Both the position numbers and the translations under genes were made by a program. Below, piece after piece: positions 8,365-16,205 of a DNA stretch of 64,000 nucleotides. Every line of letters starts with the position of its first letter. The first letter of the stretch is position 1. The notes under the pieces are model-generated. The model was given only the letters and a program-made list of their open reading frames with translations, ran no database searches and was not told the origin of the DNA. The DNA is from Candidatus Rokuibacteriota bacterium (GTDB taxonomy: Bacteria; Methylomirabilota; Methylomirabilia; Rokubacteriales; CSP1-6), in assembly GCA_003220535.1 (NCBI GenBank), contig QHSU01000069.1, positions 62,001 through 126,000 of the forward strand. The letters are read 5' to 3'.

Positions 8365-8392
8365 CTCATTCACCTCTCACGGCGGGCTCATG
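8365..8392 (+). promoter_or_regulatory. Three 11-bp-phased CTCATC-like repeats upstream of the wHTH/two-component operon
   Basis: CTCATT (8365), CTCACG (8376) and CTCATG (8387) are exactly 11 bp apart. Six nt after the last copy comes CACTACTCT, a possible -10 region, as CACTACGGT does at the 5878 site. The site lies about 110 nt before the small winged-helix gene and could mediate autoregulation of the operon that encodes the regulator. Confidence 0.45.
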
Positions 8393-8504
8393 CCCCGTCA
8401 CTACTCTTGTCGACGAACCGGAGGCGGGCCCGTGGCCATCGCGAGCGAAGGCCGCACCCATCGTCCTCATTGCATCAAGGACACCCCACTTCGAGGAGAG
8501 CAAC

Positions 8505-8741
8505 ATGGCTGACTGGTGGACCGAGCTCGAAGGTGAGATCCTGAATTGTCTCGAGCGAACGGGCATCACGACGCCGGCGGAGATCGGCCGCCGTCTCGGT
8601 ATCCCGGAGGCAGCCACGACGTCGCTTCTATCTATTCTGGTGCGTGAGGGGAAGGTCAGGATGTGTCTCGTGGAGCTTGCCGGCCAGGAGGCGGACGTGC
8701 ACGAGCCCGGCGCGGCCGCGTCGATGCGCAGGCCCGCCTGA
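8505..8741 (+). CDS. Small winged-helix DNA-binding protein
   Basis: This is a 78-residue protein with one helix-turn-helix: ILNCLERTGITTPAEIGRRLGIPEAATTSLLSILVREGKVRM. It has the ArsR/MarR-like order of recognition helix then wing. It has a good ribosome site (GAGGAG) 5 nt before the ATG. The last 25 residues are non-conserved. It precedes the response regulator gene by 43 nt and is likely transcribed with it, downstream of the phased CTCATC site. It has no visible sensor domain, so it may act as an auxiliary regulator. Confidence 0.75.
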   Translation: MADWWTELEGEILNCLERTGITTPAEIGRRLGIPEAATTSLLSILVREGKVRMCLVELAGQEADVHEPGAAASMRRPA

Positions 8742-8784
8742 CGCGACGGCTCGCGACGACGTGCGTGGGCGAGTTGCGAACGGG

Positions 8785-9465
8785 ATGCGGATCATCGTGG
8801 TCGAAGACGAAGCGAAGGTGGCGAGCTTCATCCGCCAGGGGCTGGAGGAGGAAGGCTACGCCGTCGAGGTGGCTCACGACGGGGCCTGCGCGATCGATCT
8901 CATCGCCGGTGGCCCGCCATCAGATCTCGTCGTGTTGGACCTCATGCTGCCCCGGCTCGACGGTCTCTCGGTGCTGAAGGCGGCGCGCAACCGCGCCGTC
9001 CCGACGCCGATCCTCGTCGTCACCGCTCGAGGTGGCGTCGCCGACAAGGTGAAGGGCCTCGATCTCGGCGCCGACGACTATCTGACGAAGCCGTTCTCGT
9101 TCGACGAGTTCCTGGCGAGGGTCCGGGCGCTGCTGCGCAGGAGCCGTAGCCAGCGCGAGCCCGTGCTGCGAGTCGCCGATCTCGCGCTCGATCCAGCGAC
9201 GCGGGAGGTGACGCGCGCCGGCCGCCGCATCACGCTGACCTCCCGCGAATACGCGCTCCTGGAATACTTTCTACGCAGCCGCGGGCGGGTCCTCACGCGC
9301 CCGATGCTCGCCGAGCACGTCTGGGGCCTCGACTTCGACTCCGAGAGCAACCTCATCGATGTCTACGTCGGCTATCTCCGACGAAAGATCGATTCTGGCG
9401 GGGAGCGCCGGCTTCTCCATACCGTGCGCGGCGCCGGCTACGTGCTGAAGGCGGACGACGAGTGA
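8785..9465 (+). CDS. OmpR/PhoB-family response regulator
   Basis: This is a 226-residue two-domain transcription factor. The ATG at 8785 (MRIIVVEDEAKV) is the canonical receiver start; the ORF track's upstream extension is discarded. Receiver landmarks are the acidic pair at 7-9, phospho-acceptor Asp52 (VVLDLMLP), Thr80 and Lys102 (TKPFS). The C-terminal winged helix has LTSREYALLEYFLRSRGRV and the recognition-helix region ESNLIDVYVGYLRRKI, ending HTVRGAGYVL. Its stop codon overlaps the kinase start (TGATG). It belongs to the CusR/QseB-like subgroup. The 11-bp-phased repeats at four nearby sites are its likely targets. Confidence 0.95.
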   Translation: MRIIVVEDEAKVASFIRQGLEEEGYAVEVAHDGACAIDLIAGGPPSDLVVLDLMLPRLDGLSVLKAARNRAVPTPILVVTARGGVADKVKGLDLGADDYLTKPFSFDEFLARVRALLRRSRSQREPVLRVADLALDPATREVTRAGRRITLTSREYALLEYFLRSRGRVLTRPMLAEHVWGLDFDSESNLIDVYVGYLRRKIDSGGERRLLHTVRGAGYVLKADDE

Positions 9466-10862
9466 TGCGCTGGAGGCCCCCCGCCTCGATCCACACGCGG
9501 CTCACGCTCTGGTATACGGGTGCGCTGCTGACCATCCTCCTGGTGACCAGCGGCTTCTCCTACTGGCTCCTGGCGGTGGCGCTCACGCGGGACGTCGACC
9601 CCTCGCTCCTCGGCCTCGCAGAAGTCATTCGCGATTCCGTGGCCGCCGGGCACGGCGCCTCTGGGGCCTTGGAAGCGGCCGTCGGTCTGGATTCGGAGTT
9701 CCGTGACCACTTCGTGCAGGTCGTCGACGCCCGCGGCACGCCGACCTACCTCTCGTCGCGGCTCGAAGGTCGAGCGCTGCCCCTATCCGCCAGGGCTCTC
9801 GACAACTCTCGGGCCGGCGAGCAGACGTTCGAGACACTGCAACGTGACCACCGGCAGGTCCGCCTGGTGACGCTGCCCATCGTGCGCGACGGACGCCCGT
9901 CCGAACTCGTCCAGGTGGCCGGCTCGCTCACCCGCAGTCACCGCGCGCTCGCGCGATACCTCGAAACGCTTTTCGTCATCGTCCCGCTCGGGCTGGGGCT
10001 CGCGGCCTCGGGCGGCGCTCTCATGGCGCGCAAGGCGCTGGCGCCCGTCGACGCGATGTCGCGCACGGCCCGGCGCATCAAGGCCGAGGAGTTGAGCCGC
10101 CGCGTCGAGCTCCGGGGCACCGGCGACGAGCTCGATCGGCTGGCGGAGACGCTGAACGAGATGCTTGCCCGTCTCGAGGGCGCCTTTGGCGAAATGCGGC
10201 GCTTCTCGGCGGACGCTGCCCACGAGCTGCGCACGCCGCTCACGGCGCTCAAGGGCGGGCTGGAGGTCGCGCTTCGCGCCGCGCGATCCCCCGAGGAGTA
10301 CAGGCAGGTGCTGGGCGCCAGCCTCGAAGACGTCGATCGTCTCATACGGCTCGCCGAGGATCTTCTGCTCGTCGGCCGTTCCCGCGCCGACCTGGCAGCA
10401 CCGCGCGCGCCGGTCGACCTGGAACAGCTGGCCCTCGAGGTCCTCGACGTCGGAGCACAGCTCGCTCAGCCCCGCCGCGTCACCATCCGCATCGAGGTCG
10501 GGGAGCCGGTGACGGTGCTCGGCGATGTGACGGCGTTGCAGCGGGCGGTGCTGAACCTGATCGAGAACGCGGTGAAGTACACGCCCGCCGGGGGCCTCGT
10601 CGAGCTCACCGTCGACCGCGAGGACCACAGCGGTCTCCTGAGCGTCCGGGATACCGGGCCTGGTATCCCCTCGGGAGAGGCCGCGCGCGTCTTCGAGCCG
10701 TTCGTCCGTCTCGACGCCGCCCGAAGCCGCGAGAGCGGCGGTGCGGGGCTCGGCCTGTCGATCGCGCGGTCGATCGTCGTCGCCCACGGCGGCACGCTGA
10801 CCCTCGAGACTGCGCTCGGCCACGGCTCTCGCTTCACCATCCGCCTTCCGGCGGCGGGATGA
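9465..10862 (+). CDS. Sensor histidine kinase (HAMP-HisKA-HATPase)
   Basis: This is a 465-residue inner-membrane kinase, cognate to the upstream regulator and overlapping it by one base. I use the ATG at 9465 rather than the GTG at 9462. A first membrane segment lies near residues 15-35, a periplasmic sensor region near 36-165, and a second membrane segment near 168-190. HAMP follows. The H-box is FSADAAHELRTPLTAL near residue 253. The N-box (NLIENAVKYTP), G1 (DTGPGIP) and G2 (GAGLGLSIA) complete the ATP-binding domain. The architecture is CusS-like, typical of envelope or metal stress sensing; the signal is unknown. Confidence 0.95.
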   Translation: MRWRPPASIHTRLTLWYTGALLTILLVTSGFSYWLLAVALTRDVDPSLLGLAEVIRDSVAAGHGASGALEAAVGLDSEFRDHFVQVVDARGTPTYLSSRLEGRALPLSARALDNSRAGEQTFETLQRDHRQVRLVTLPIVRDGRPSELVQVAGSLTRSHRALARYLETLFVIVPLGLGLAASGGALMARKALAPVDAMSRTARRIKAEELSRRVELRGTGDELDRLAETLNEMLARLEGAFGEMRRFSADAAHELRTPLTALKGGLEVALRAARSPEEYRQVLGASLEDVDRLIRLAEDLLLVGRSRADLAAPRAPVDLEQLALEVLDVGAQLAQPRRVTIRIEVGEPVTVLGDVTALQRAVLNLIENAVKYTPAGGLVELTVDREDHSGLLSVRDTGPGIPSGEAARVFEPFVRLDAARSRESGGAGLGLSIARSIVVAHGGTLTLETALGHGSRFTIRLPAAG

Positions 10863-11062
10863 GTGCCATGGACCTTCTCATCGGGGTCCTGACCGCGCTG
10901 CTTGGGCTCGGGTTCGTCGTCGCGCCGTGGGCGCTTGGGCTCAGCGCCAACTCGCTGGCATCGACGACGATCGTCGTCGGCGGCGTCATCGTCACGCTGT
11001 TGGGCCTGGCACTCGCGCGGCGAGCGCCTCGCGGGTGGCGGACGGGACGACCACAGCGCTGA
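10859..11062 (+). CDS. Small two-helix membrane protein
   Basis: This is a 67-residue protein starting at an ATG that overlaps the kinase stop (ATGA); an ATG at 10868 is an alternative. Two hydrophobic segments (LLIGVLTALLGLGFVVAPWALG and STTIVVGGVIVTLLGLALA) make up most of it, with a basic C-terminus. It resembles SPW-type or short membrane stress proteins but lacks a diagnostic motif. Its tight coupling suggests it belongs to the two-component operon. Confidence 0.6.
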   Translation: MSAMDLLIGVLTALLGLGFVVAPWALGLSANSLASTTIVVGGVIVTLLGLALARRAPRGWRTGRPQR

Positions 11063-11078
11063 CCCGCCGACGCTCGGT

Positions 11079-11207
11079 CTACTCTCCGCGAACGGCCTTC
11101 GTGCAGCCGGGCGTGTCGTCCTTCGAATAGAAGTAGACGACGACGTCCCGGCCCCGGAAGTCCTCGAGCGACACGCGCTTGTCGGTGCCCTCCGGATCAG
11201 ACCGCCT
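11079..11207 (-). pseudogene. Remnant of a BCP/PrxQ-type peroxiredoxin gene
   Basis: Immediately after the intact peroxiredoxin gene, another frame encodes a stretch that reads [19 protein letters not shown], then [10 protein letters not shown]. This is the N-terminal third of a bacterioferritin-comigratory (PrxQ) peroxiredoxin, including the peroxidatic cysteine motif TPGCTK. A TAG follows six residues later (11079-11081) and there is no upstream start codon, so the piece cannot make an enzyme. It is not in the ORF track. It looks like a leftover of a second peroxiredoxin gene lost by deletion. Confidence 0.7.
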
Positions 11208-11700
11208 TCAGGAGGGTTTCGGCGTCGCTGACCTCGAACTTGCCCGGCTGCTCGACGTTGACCGCCCTGACGACGCCGTTGTCGACCAGCAGGGAGTAAC
11301 GCTGCGAGCGCACGCCCATGCCGCGCGCGGTCAGGTCCATGTCGAGCCCGAGCGCCTTGGTGAAGATCGCGCTGCCGTCGGCCATCATCCGGACCTTGCC
11401 CCCGGCCTTCTGGTCCTTGCCCCAGGCGCCCATCACGAAGGCGTCGTTCACCGAGATGCACCAGATCTCGTCGACACCCTTGGCCCGGAGCTTGTCGAAG
11501 TTCTGCACGTAGCTGGGCACGTGCTTGGCCGAGCAGGTGGGCGTGAAGGCGCCCGGCAGGCCGAAGATCGCGATCTTCTTGCCCTTGGTGCTCTCGCCGA
11601 CCGCGAAGCTGTTCGGGCCGATGGTACAGCCCGGCCGCTCGGTCTCGATCATCTCCGTCAGGGTTCCCTCGGGCAGCCGGTCGCCGGCCTTGATTGCCAT
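11197..11700 (-). CDS. Peroxiredoxin (Prx5/AhpC-TSA type)
   Basis: This is a 167-residue thiol peroxidase of the Prx5 subfamily. The ATG at 11700 ([12 protein letters not shown]) is preferred to the adjacent GTG. The peroxidatic cysteine is Cys56 in [18 protein letters not shown], the Prx5 hallmark. [16 protein letters not shown] and the C-terminal [10 protein letters not shown] are also characteristic. It reduces hydroperoxides in the cytoplasm using a thioredoxin- or glutathione-type partner. A fragment of a BCP-type peroxiredoxin follows it. This enzyme uses cysteine, unlike the putative selenoprotein peroxiredoxin at 54.1-54.8 kb. Confidence 0.95.
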   Translation of the reverse strand: MAIKAGDRLPEGTLTEMIETERPGCTIGPNSFAVGESTKGKKIAIFGLPGAFTPTCSAKHVPSYVQNFDKLRAKGVDEIWCISVNDAFVMGAWGKDQKAGGKVRMMADGSAIFTKALGLDMDLTARGMGVRSQRYSLLVDNGVVRAVNVEQPGKFEVSDAETLLKAV

Positions 11701-11845
11701 CACCGCCTCCTCAGAAGTCAGTCGTGGTTGAAGAAGTCCGTCGTGGTTGACGATCGCGGGCTCACCACGCGGCCAAGTATCCGACGCCCCCCGCGAAAAT
11801 GCCAGTGGTGCCCCGGACCGTCATCTGGCGTATCATTGATGCCAT

Positions 11846-12292
11846 ATGGCGCGAGCTCCGGTGACGGCTCGGCGAATCGTCGACAGCCTCGGGGGCCGGC
11901 GCGTGCTGCGCCGGCGGCCCGCGAGCCTCGACGCGCTGCGAGAGCGGCTGCGCAAGGGGCTTCCCTTCGCCGCGCTCGAGTCCGTGGCGGCGCGCTTCGG
12001 GCTCGCCCCTCACGAACTCGTGGTGCTGCTGGCGCTCGCGCCGCGCACGATGGCCCGGCGCAAGGCCGAGCAGCGCCTGCGCGCAGACGAGTCCGACCGT
12101 CTGTTCCGTGTGACCCGGATCGCGGCGCTGTCCGAGGAGGTGCTCGGCACCACCCAGAGAGCCCGACACTGGCTCCACAGCCCCAATCGGGCGCTGGGGA
12201 ATCGCACGCCGCTCGCTTTGCTCGACACGGACCTGGGGGTGCGCCAGGTCGAAGATCTCCTGTCGCGGATCGCCCACGGCGTGTACAGCTGA
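11846..12292 (+). CDS. Type II antitoxin, Xre/MbcA/ParS family (DUF2384)
   Basis: This is a 148-residue antitoxin with an N-terminal helical Xre-like part and the C-terminal MbcA/ParS toxin-binding domain. Landmarks are LRKGLPFAALESVAARFGL, RRKAEQRLRADESDRLFRVTRI near residue 70, and ARHWLHSPNRALGNRTPLALLDTDLGVRQVEDLLSRIAHG at the end, the strongly conserved W-L-x-P-N-x-A-L-x-G-x-x-P signature. The stop codon overlaps the likely start of the RES toxin. The antitoxin would bind and neutralise the toxin and repress the operon. Confidence 0.93.
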   Translation: MARAPVTARRIVDSLGGRRVLRRRPASLDALRERLRKGLPFAALESVAARFGLAPHELVVLLALAPRTMARRKAEQRLRADESDRLFRVTRIAALSEEVLGTTQRARHWLHSPNRALGNRTPLALLDTDLGVRQVEDLLSRIAHGVYS

Positions 12293-12747
12293 TTCGAGTC
12301 TGGCGGATCGCCAGGCGCCGTCACGCGTCGTTCGACGGCGCGGGCGCCCGCATCGGCGGCGGCCGGTGGAACCGGAAGGGCACCGCCGTGGTCTACACCT
12401 CCCAGAGCCTGGCGCTGGCCGCGCTCGAGTACCTGGTGCATCTCGATGCGATCGATGCCCCCGATGACCTGGTGTCCGTCTCGGCGGAGATCCCCGGCTC
12501 GCTCCGGATCGTGACGATCCGAATCGAGGACCTCCCCCCTCGCTGGCGGAGCTATCCGGCGCCCGAGGAGCTGGCGGCGCTCGGGACGGACTGGGTCGAT
12601 CGGCGCACGAGCGCTGCCTTGCGCGTACCCTCGGTGATCGTGCCGAGCGAGCACAACTACCTGCTCAACCCGTCGCACGCCGACTTCCCCCGGATCCAAC
12701 TCGGCGACGCTAGGCGCTTCAGCTTCGACACCCGCCTCCGCCGCTAG
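12292..12747 (+). CDS. RES-domain toxin (NAD+-degrading), start codon uncertain
   Basis: The product is a RES toxin of about 151 residues; the family degrades NAD+. The conserved Arg is in GGGRWNRKGT, the Glu in ALAALEYLVHL and the Ser in VPSEHNYLLNP. The ORF track hides it at the end of a 522-residue frame starting at 11179. In the true N-terminal region (LIRVWRIARRR) no ATG, GTG or TTG is in frame. The candidates are CTG at 12289 or ATT at 12292, the latter overlapping the antitoxin stop TGA. A weak non-standard start coupled to antitoxin translation would keep toxin levels low. Confidence 0.85.
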   Translation: MRVWRIARRRHASFDGAGARIGGGRWNRKGTAVVYTSQSLALAALEYLVHLDAIDAPDDLVSVSAEIPGSLRIVTIRIEDLPPRWRSYPAPEELAALGTDWVDRRTSAALRVPSVIVPSEHNYLLNPSHADFPRIQLGDARRFSFDTRLRR

Positions 12748-12825
12748 CATCTTCCCGAAAAAATCCCACCTGCTTCATGCCGCCTCGGACTGGCAGCCGT
12801 CAGCTCTCGAGCCTGCGACGCCCGG

Positions 12826-12991
12826 CTAGCCCCAGATCCGGCGGGGGCGCGGGGGGCCGGGGTCCCGACTGGGATCCGTGTAGTCAGGACCGCACGGGCG
12901 TTGAACATGTGATTGAAGGTACCCGCAGTGCAGCCGTCGGATCCCAGCCGGGACCCCGGCCCCCCCGCGCCCCCGCCGGATCTGGGGCTAG
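12826..12991. repeat. Long inverted repeat (52/53-bp arms, 61-nt loop)
   Basis: The arms at 12826-12877 and 12939-12991 are reverse complements except for one A/G mismatch and one extra G in a G-run. Both outer ends are CTAG. The element fills the space between the convergent toxin and MMPL exporter genes, and the TAG stop of the exporter lies inside the right arm. It could be a very strong bidirectional terminator or a small mobile hairpin element; no transposase or target duplication is visible. A similar but different-sequence hairpin lies at 23438-23600. Confidence 0.85.
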
Positions 12992-15273
12992 TCGGAACGC
13001 CAGGGGCGCAGGGCGAGCCAGGCCGGCTGCCACCAGTTCCAGCGACCCATCAAGCGCATGGTCGCCGGCACTAGCAGCGCGCGGACGATCGTCGCGTCGA
13101 CCACGACGGCGATGCCGATCCCGACGCCGACGGCCTGGATGATGACGGACCGCGCCAGCCCGAAGCCGAAGAACACCGTCGCCATGATCGCCGCCGCGCC
13201 GGTGATCAGCCGCCCGGTCCGCTCCAGACCCACCGCCACCGCTCGCGCGTTGTCGCCGGTCCGCTCGTACTCTTCCCGCACCCGGCTCAGCAGCAGGACC
13301 TCGTAGTCCATCGACAGCCCGAAGACGAGGCAGAACATGATGAGCGGTGTGGCCGCCTGGATCGGTCCAGGGGTGAAGTCGAGCAGCGCGGCCAGGTGGC
13401 CGTCCTGGAAGATCCACACGAGCGCGCCGTACGAGGCGGTGATCGAGAGCAGGTTCATCACGATGGCCTTGAGCGGGAGCAGCACGGAGTCGAGCAGCAC
13501 GTACAGCACCAGATAGGTGACGATCACGACGAGGCCGATCGCGAGCGGCGCGTGGCGAACCACGAGGCCGATGAAGTCAAGGTCGAAGGCGGTCTGCCCG
13601 GTGACCAGCACCTCGCCGTCGAACGGTGGATGCGCGCGCCGGATCTCCTGCACGAGGGCGCGCGCCTCGTCGGTGGCCGCACGCAGGTTGGTGGTGACGA
13701 CCAGCATGGCCACGTGCTCGCCCACCGTGTGGCGCAGCGCGGCCTCGAGCTGGGGCGGCCGTGCCTCGCGCGGCAGCGCCGCGATCTGCTGGTACGTCGC
13801 CAGGCCGAGCGAGGGATGGAGGTCGACGAAGCTGTCGACGCGCAGGACGTGCGGACGACTCCCCAGCCAGCGGCTGAGCGAGTAGGTCTGGGCGACGCGC
13901 GCGGCCTCGAGCGGCGAGCCGGGGCCGGCGTCGAGCACGGCCACGATCTGGTTGTCGTCGCCTCCCGGGAACTCCCGGCGCAGCAGGTCGTCGCCCCGGC
14001 GCGACTCCGCCTCCGGGGGCAGGGAGGTCGCGTCGCCGGAGCCGACGCGCAGGTGCAGAAAGGGCAGGCCGAACAGGAGCAGGACCCCGACGACGGGCAC
14101 GAAGACGCGCCAGGGATGCGCCATCACCGTCGCCGCCAGGCCATGCCAGAAGCCCAGGCCGGTGCCCTCGCGGTGGAGGAACGGCACGCGCAGCGCGTTC
14201 ACCCGCGGCCCCAGCACCGCCAGGAGCGCGGGGAGCGTGGTGAGGCCGTGGACGACGGCGAGCGCGACCACGATCGTTCCCGACCAACCGATGGAGCCGA
14301 GGTTACCCAGACCCAGGAACAGCATGCCGAGGAGGCCGATCGCCACGGTGAGCCCGGAGAACAAGATCGCGCGGCCCGCCGTGGCGACGGTGCGCGCCAG
14401 CGCCTCCGGCGCCGGGCGCGCGCGAATCTCCTCGCGGAAGCGGCTCACGACGAAGAGCGAGTAGTCGATCGCCACGCCCAGGCCGATCATGCTGACGATG
14501 TTCGGCGCGTAGATCGACACCGAGACGAAGCGGGCCAGGAGGAGCGTGCCGGCCATCGCGCCGGCCATCGCCAGGCCGCCCACCGCCAGCGGCAGCGCAG
14601 CGGCGACGACCGAGCCGAAGACGAGCAGGAGCAGCAACGCGACCGCGGGCAAGATCACCGCCTCGACGCGGCCGAGGTCTCGGCGCGCCACCTCGGTGAA
14701 GTCGTGGTTGAGCGCGACGTTGCCGACGGAGACGACCTCGAGCGTGTCCGTGCGGACCAGCGCGCGGAGCGCTGGATAGAGATCGGGCGGCAGGCCGGAG
14801 TACTCGAGGGAGGCGAAGCCCGACGTCTTCCCGTGCAGCTCGACGGTCACGAGCGCGCGCCGCCCGTCTCGCGAGACGAGCGCCGCGGTCCCCCCGGACG
14901 GGTCGTTGGGGGGTCCGTCGTAGACGCTGCGGATGCGGGCCACCCGCGGATCGCGGCGGAGCGGGGCCAGGGCGCGCTCGAGCTCGGCGCGGAAGGCCGG
15001 GTCGCGCGCCGATAAGGTCTGGCTGCTAAAGATCAGACCGAACGACGGCGGCTGGCCCGGCAGCTCTTTCTCGATCAGTTGTCGTGCGCGGCCCGACTCG
15101 GTCTCGGCGGGCGCGCCGGGCGGATCGAGCCGGCCTCCCACGTGAATGCTCCACAGGGAGGCGCACAGCGAGAGCGCCGAGAGCGTCAGCACGGGCCAGC
15201 GGGCGCCGTGCACGAAGCGCCCCCAGCGCGCGAGCAGGACGCCGGCCTCCCGACGTCGCCGAGCCATATTCAT
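12988..15273 (-). CDS. MMPL-family RND transporter
   Basis: This is a 761-residue inner-membrane exporter of the MMPL type (lipid, hopanoid or hydrophobic compound export). One N-terminal helix is followed by a periplasmic domain to about residue 195. A first block of five or six helices follows, with the typical GLGVAIDYSLFVVSRFREE. The second half repeats this, with LVFGLSMDYEVLLLSRVREEYERTG near residue 655. The start overlaps the LLM gene stop (ATGA), and it is the last gene of the operon that begins at 23372. The stop codon lies within the long hairpin. It may export a product or toxic intermediate of the pathway encoded upstream. Confidence 0.93.
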   Translation of the reverse strand: MNMARRRREAGVLLARWGRFVHGARWPVLTLSALSLCASLWSIHVGGRLDPPGAPAETESGRARQLIEKELPGQPPSFGLIFSSQTLSARDPAFRAELERALAPLRRDPRVARIRSVYDGPPNDPSGGTAALVSRDGRRALVTVELHGKTSGFASLEYSGLPPDLYPALRALVRTDTLEVVSVGNVALNHDFTEVARRDLGRVEAVILPAVALLLLLVFGSVVAAALPLAVGGLAMAGAMAGTLLLARFVSVSIYAPNIVSMIGLGVAIDYSLFVVSRFREEIRARPAPEALARTVATAGRAILFSGLTVAIGLLGMLFLGLGNLGSIGWSGTIVVALAVVHGLTTLPALLAVLGPRVNALRVPFLHREGTGLGFWHGLAATVMAHPWRVFVPVVGVLLLFGLPFLHLRVGSGDATSLPPEAESRRGDDLLRREFPGGDDNQIVAVLDAGPGSPLEAARVAQTYSLSRWLGSRPHVLRVDSFVDLHPSLGLATYQQIAALPREARPPQLEAALRHTVGEHVAMLVVTTNLRAATDEARALVQEIRRAHPPFDGEVLVTGQTAFDLDFIGLVVRHAPLAIGLVVIVTYLVLYVLLDSVLLPLKAIVMNLLSITASYGALVWIFQDGHLAALLDFTPGPIQAATPLIMFCLVFGLSMDYEVLLLSRVREEYERTGDNARAVAVGLERTGRLITGAAAIMATVFFGFGLARSVIIQAVGVGIGIAVVVDATIVRALLVPATMRLMGRWNWWQPAWLALRPWRSD

Positions 15274-16205
15274 CGCGCGGCGGCGGCCGAGGCCCGCACC
15301 ACCGGCGCCACCTCTTCCGCCACCCGGCGGAGGTGAGCGAGGTCCAGCGTCGGCACGCCCAGCATGAGCTTCGTGATGCCCGCCTCCACGTGTTCGCTGA
15401 GCCGCGCGGCGACTTCTCGCGGCGGGCCGAAGATGGCGTCGTGATCGACGTCGAAGCGGGGGCCATAGTAGCCGTGGAGAAACGGGCGCAGCGCGTCCCG
15501 CGCCCGGTCACGCTCGTCGTCGACGGCGACGTAGACGAGCCGGCCGGCGAGCAGCGTGTCGGCGTCCCGGCCGGCGGCGCGGGCAGCGTCCTTCACGACG
15601 CGCCACGCGCGCGGGAAATCGTGGACGCTGCCGAACGGTCCCATGATCCAGCCGTCGGCCAGCTCACCGGCGCGTCGCAGCGCGTCCTCGACGCGGCCAC
15701 CGACGTAGAGCGGGACCTGCGCCGGCGGGCGAACCATCGCGTTCTCCAGGCGAAAGAACTCGCCCTGGTAGTCCACGGGCTGCCCGGCGAGCAAGCGGCG
15801 CAGCACCGTCACGCTCTCCCGGAAGACCGCCACGCGGCGCTTCATCGGCACGCCGAGGCCGAGGTATTCCTCCGGGCGGCCGCCGAGGGAGACGCCCAGC
15901 GCCAGGCGTCCGCCCGAAAGATGGTGGAGCGTGGACACCTGGCGGGCGACGACGGCGGCGTGGCGCAGGGTGAGGACGAGGACTGCGGTCCCGAGCTCGA
16001 TGCGGCGCGTGCACGCTGCGGCCGACGCCAGGAGGATCAGCGCATCGAGCATGTTCGCGGCGTGGAAGATGCGATCCTCGGTCCAGACCGCGTCGAGCCC
16101 GAGCGCCTCCACCTGCCGAAAGAACTCCGTGTAGGCCTCGCCCGAGCCCAGCGGAGCGACCGCGGAGCTCGGCACGTGGATCCCGACGGACACGCGCGGG
16201 GTCAC
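15270..16205 (-). CDS. LLM-class flavin-dependent oxidoreductase
   Basis: This is a 311-residue TIM-barrel oxidoreductase of the bacterial luciferase/F420 superfamily. The GTG at 16205 overlaps the previous stop (GTGA), so I use it rather than the ORF track's 16643. Typical motifs are DAVWTEDRIFH near residue 40, RIELGTAVLVLTLRHAAVVARQVSTLHHLSGGRLALGVSLGG near 65-110 and ADGWIMGP near 190. It would use FMNH2 or F420H2 to oxidise an organic substrate. Its operon partners (Mo hydroxylase, UbiD, CoA ligase) suggest a degradation pathway. The exact reaction is unknown. Confidence 0.93.
   Translation of the reverse strand: MTPRVSVGIHVPSSAVAPLGSGEAYTEFFRQVEALGLDAVWTEDRIFHAANMLDALILLASAAACTRRIELGTAVLVLTLRHAAVVARQVSTLHHLSGGRLALGVSLGGRPEEYLGLGVPMKRRVAVFRESVTVLRRLLAGQPVDYQGEFFRLENAMVRPPAQVPLYVGGRVEDALRRAGELADGWIMGPFGSVHDFPRAWRVVKDAARAAGRDADTLLAGRLVYVAVDDERDRARDALRPFLHGYYGPRFDVDHDAIFGPPREVAARLSEHVEAGITKLMLGVPTLDLAHLRRVAEEVAPVVRASAAAAR

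Noticed and set aside
11079-11081. Stop in the BCP remnant as another recoded codon
   Set aside because: The stop is TAG, lies after the cysteine motif rather than at it, no start codon precedes the frame, and the family sequence does not resume after it.
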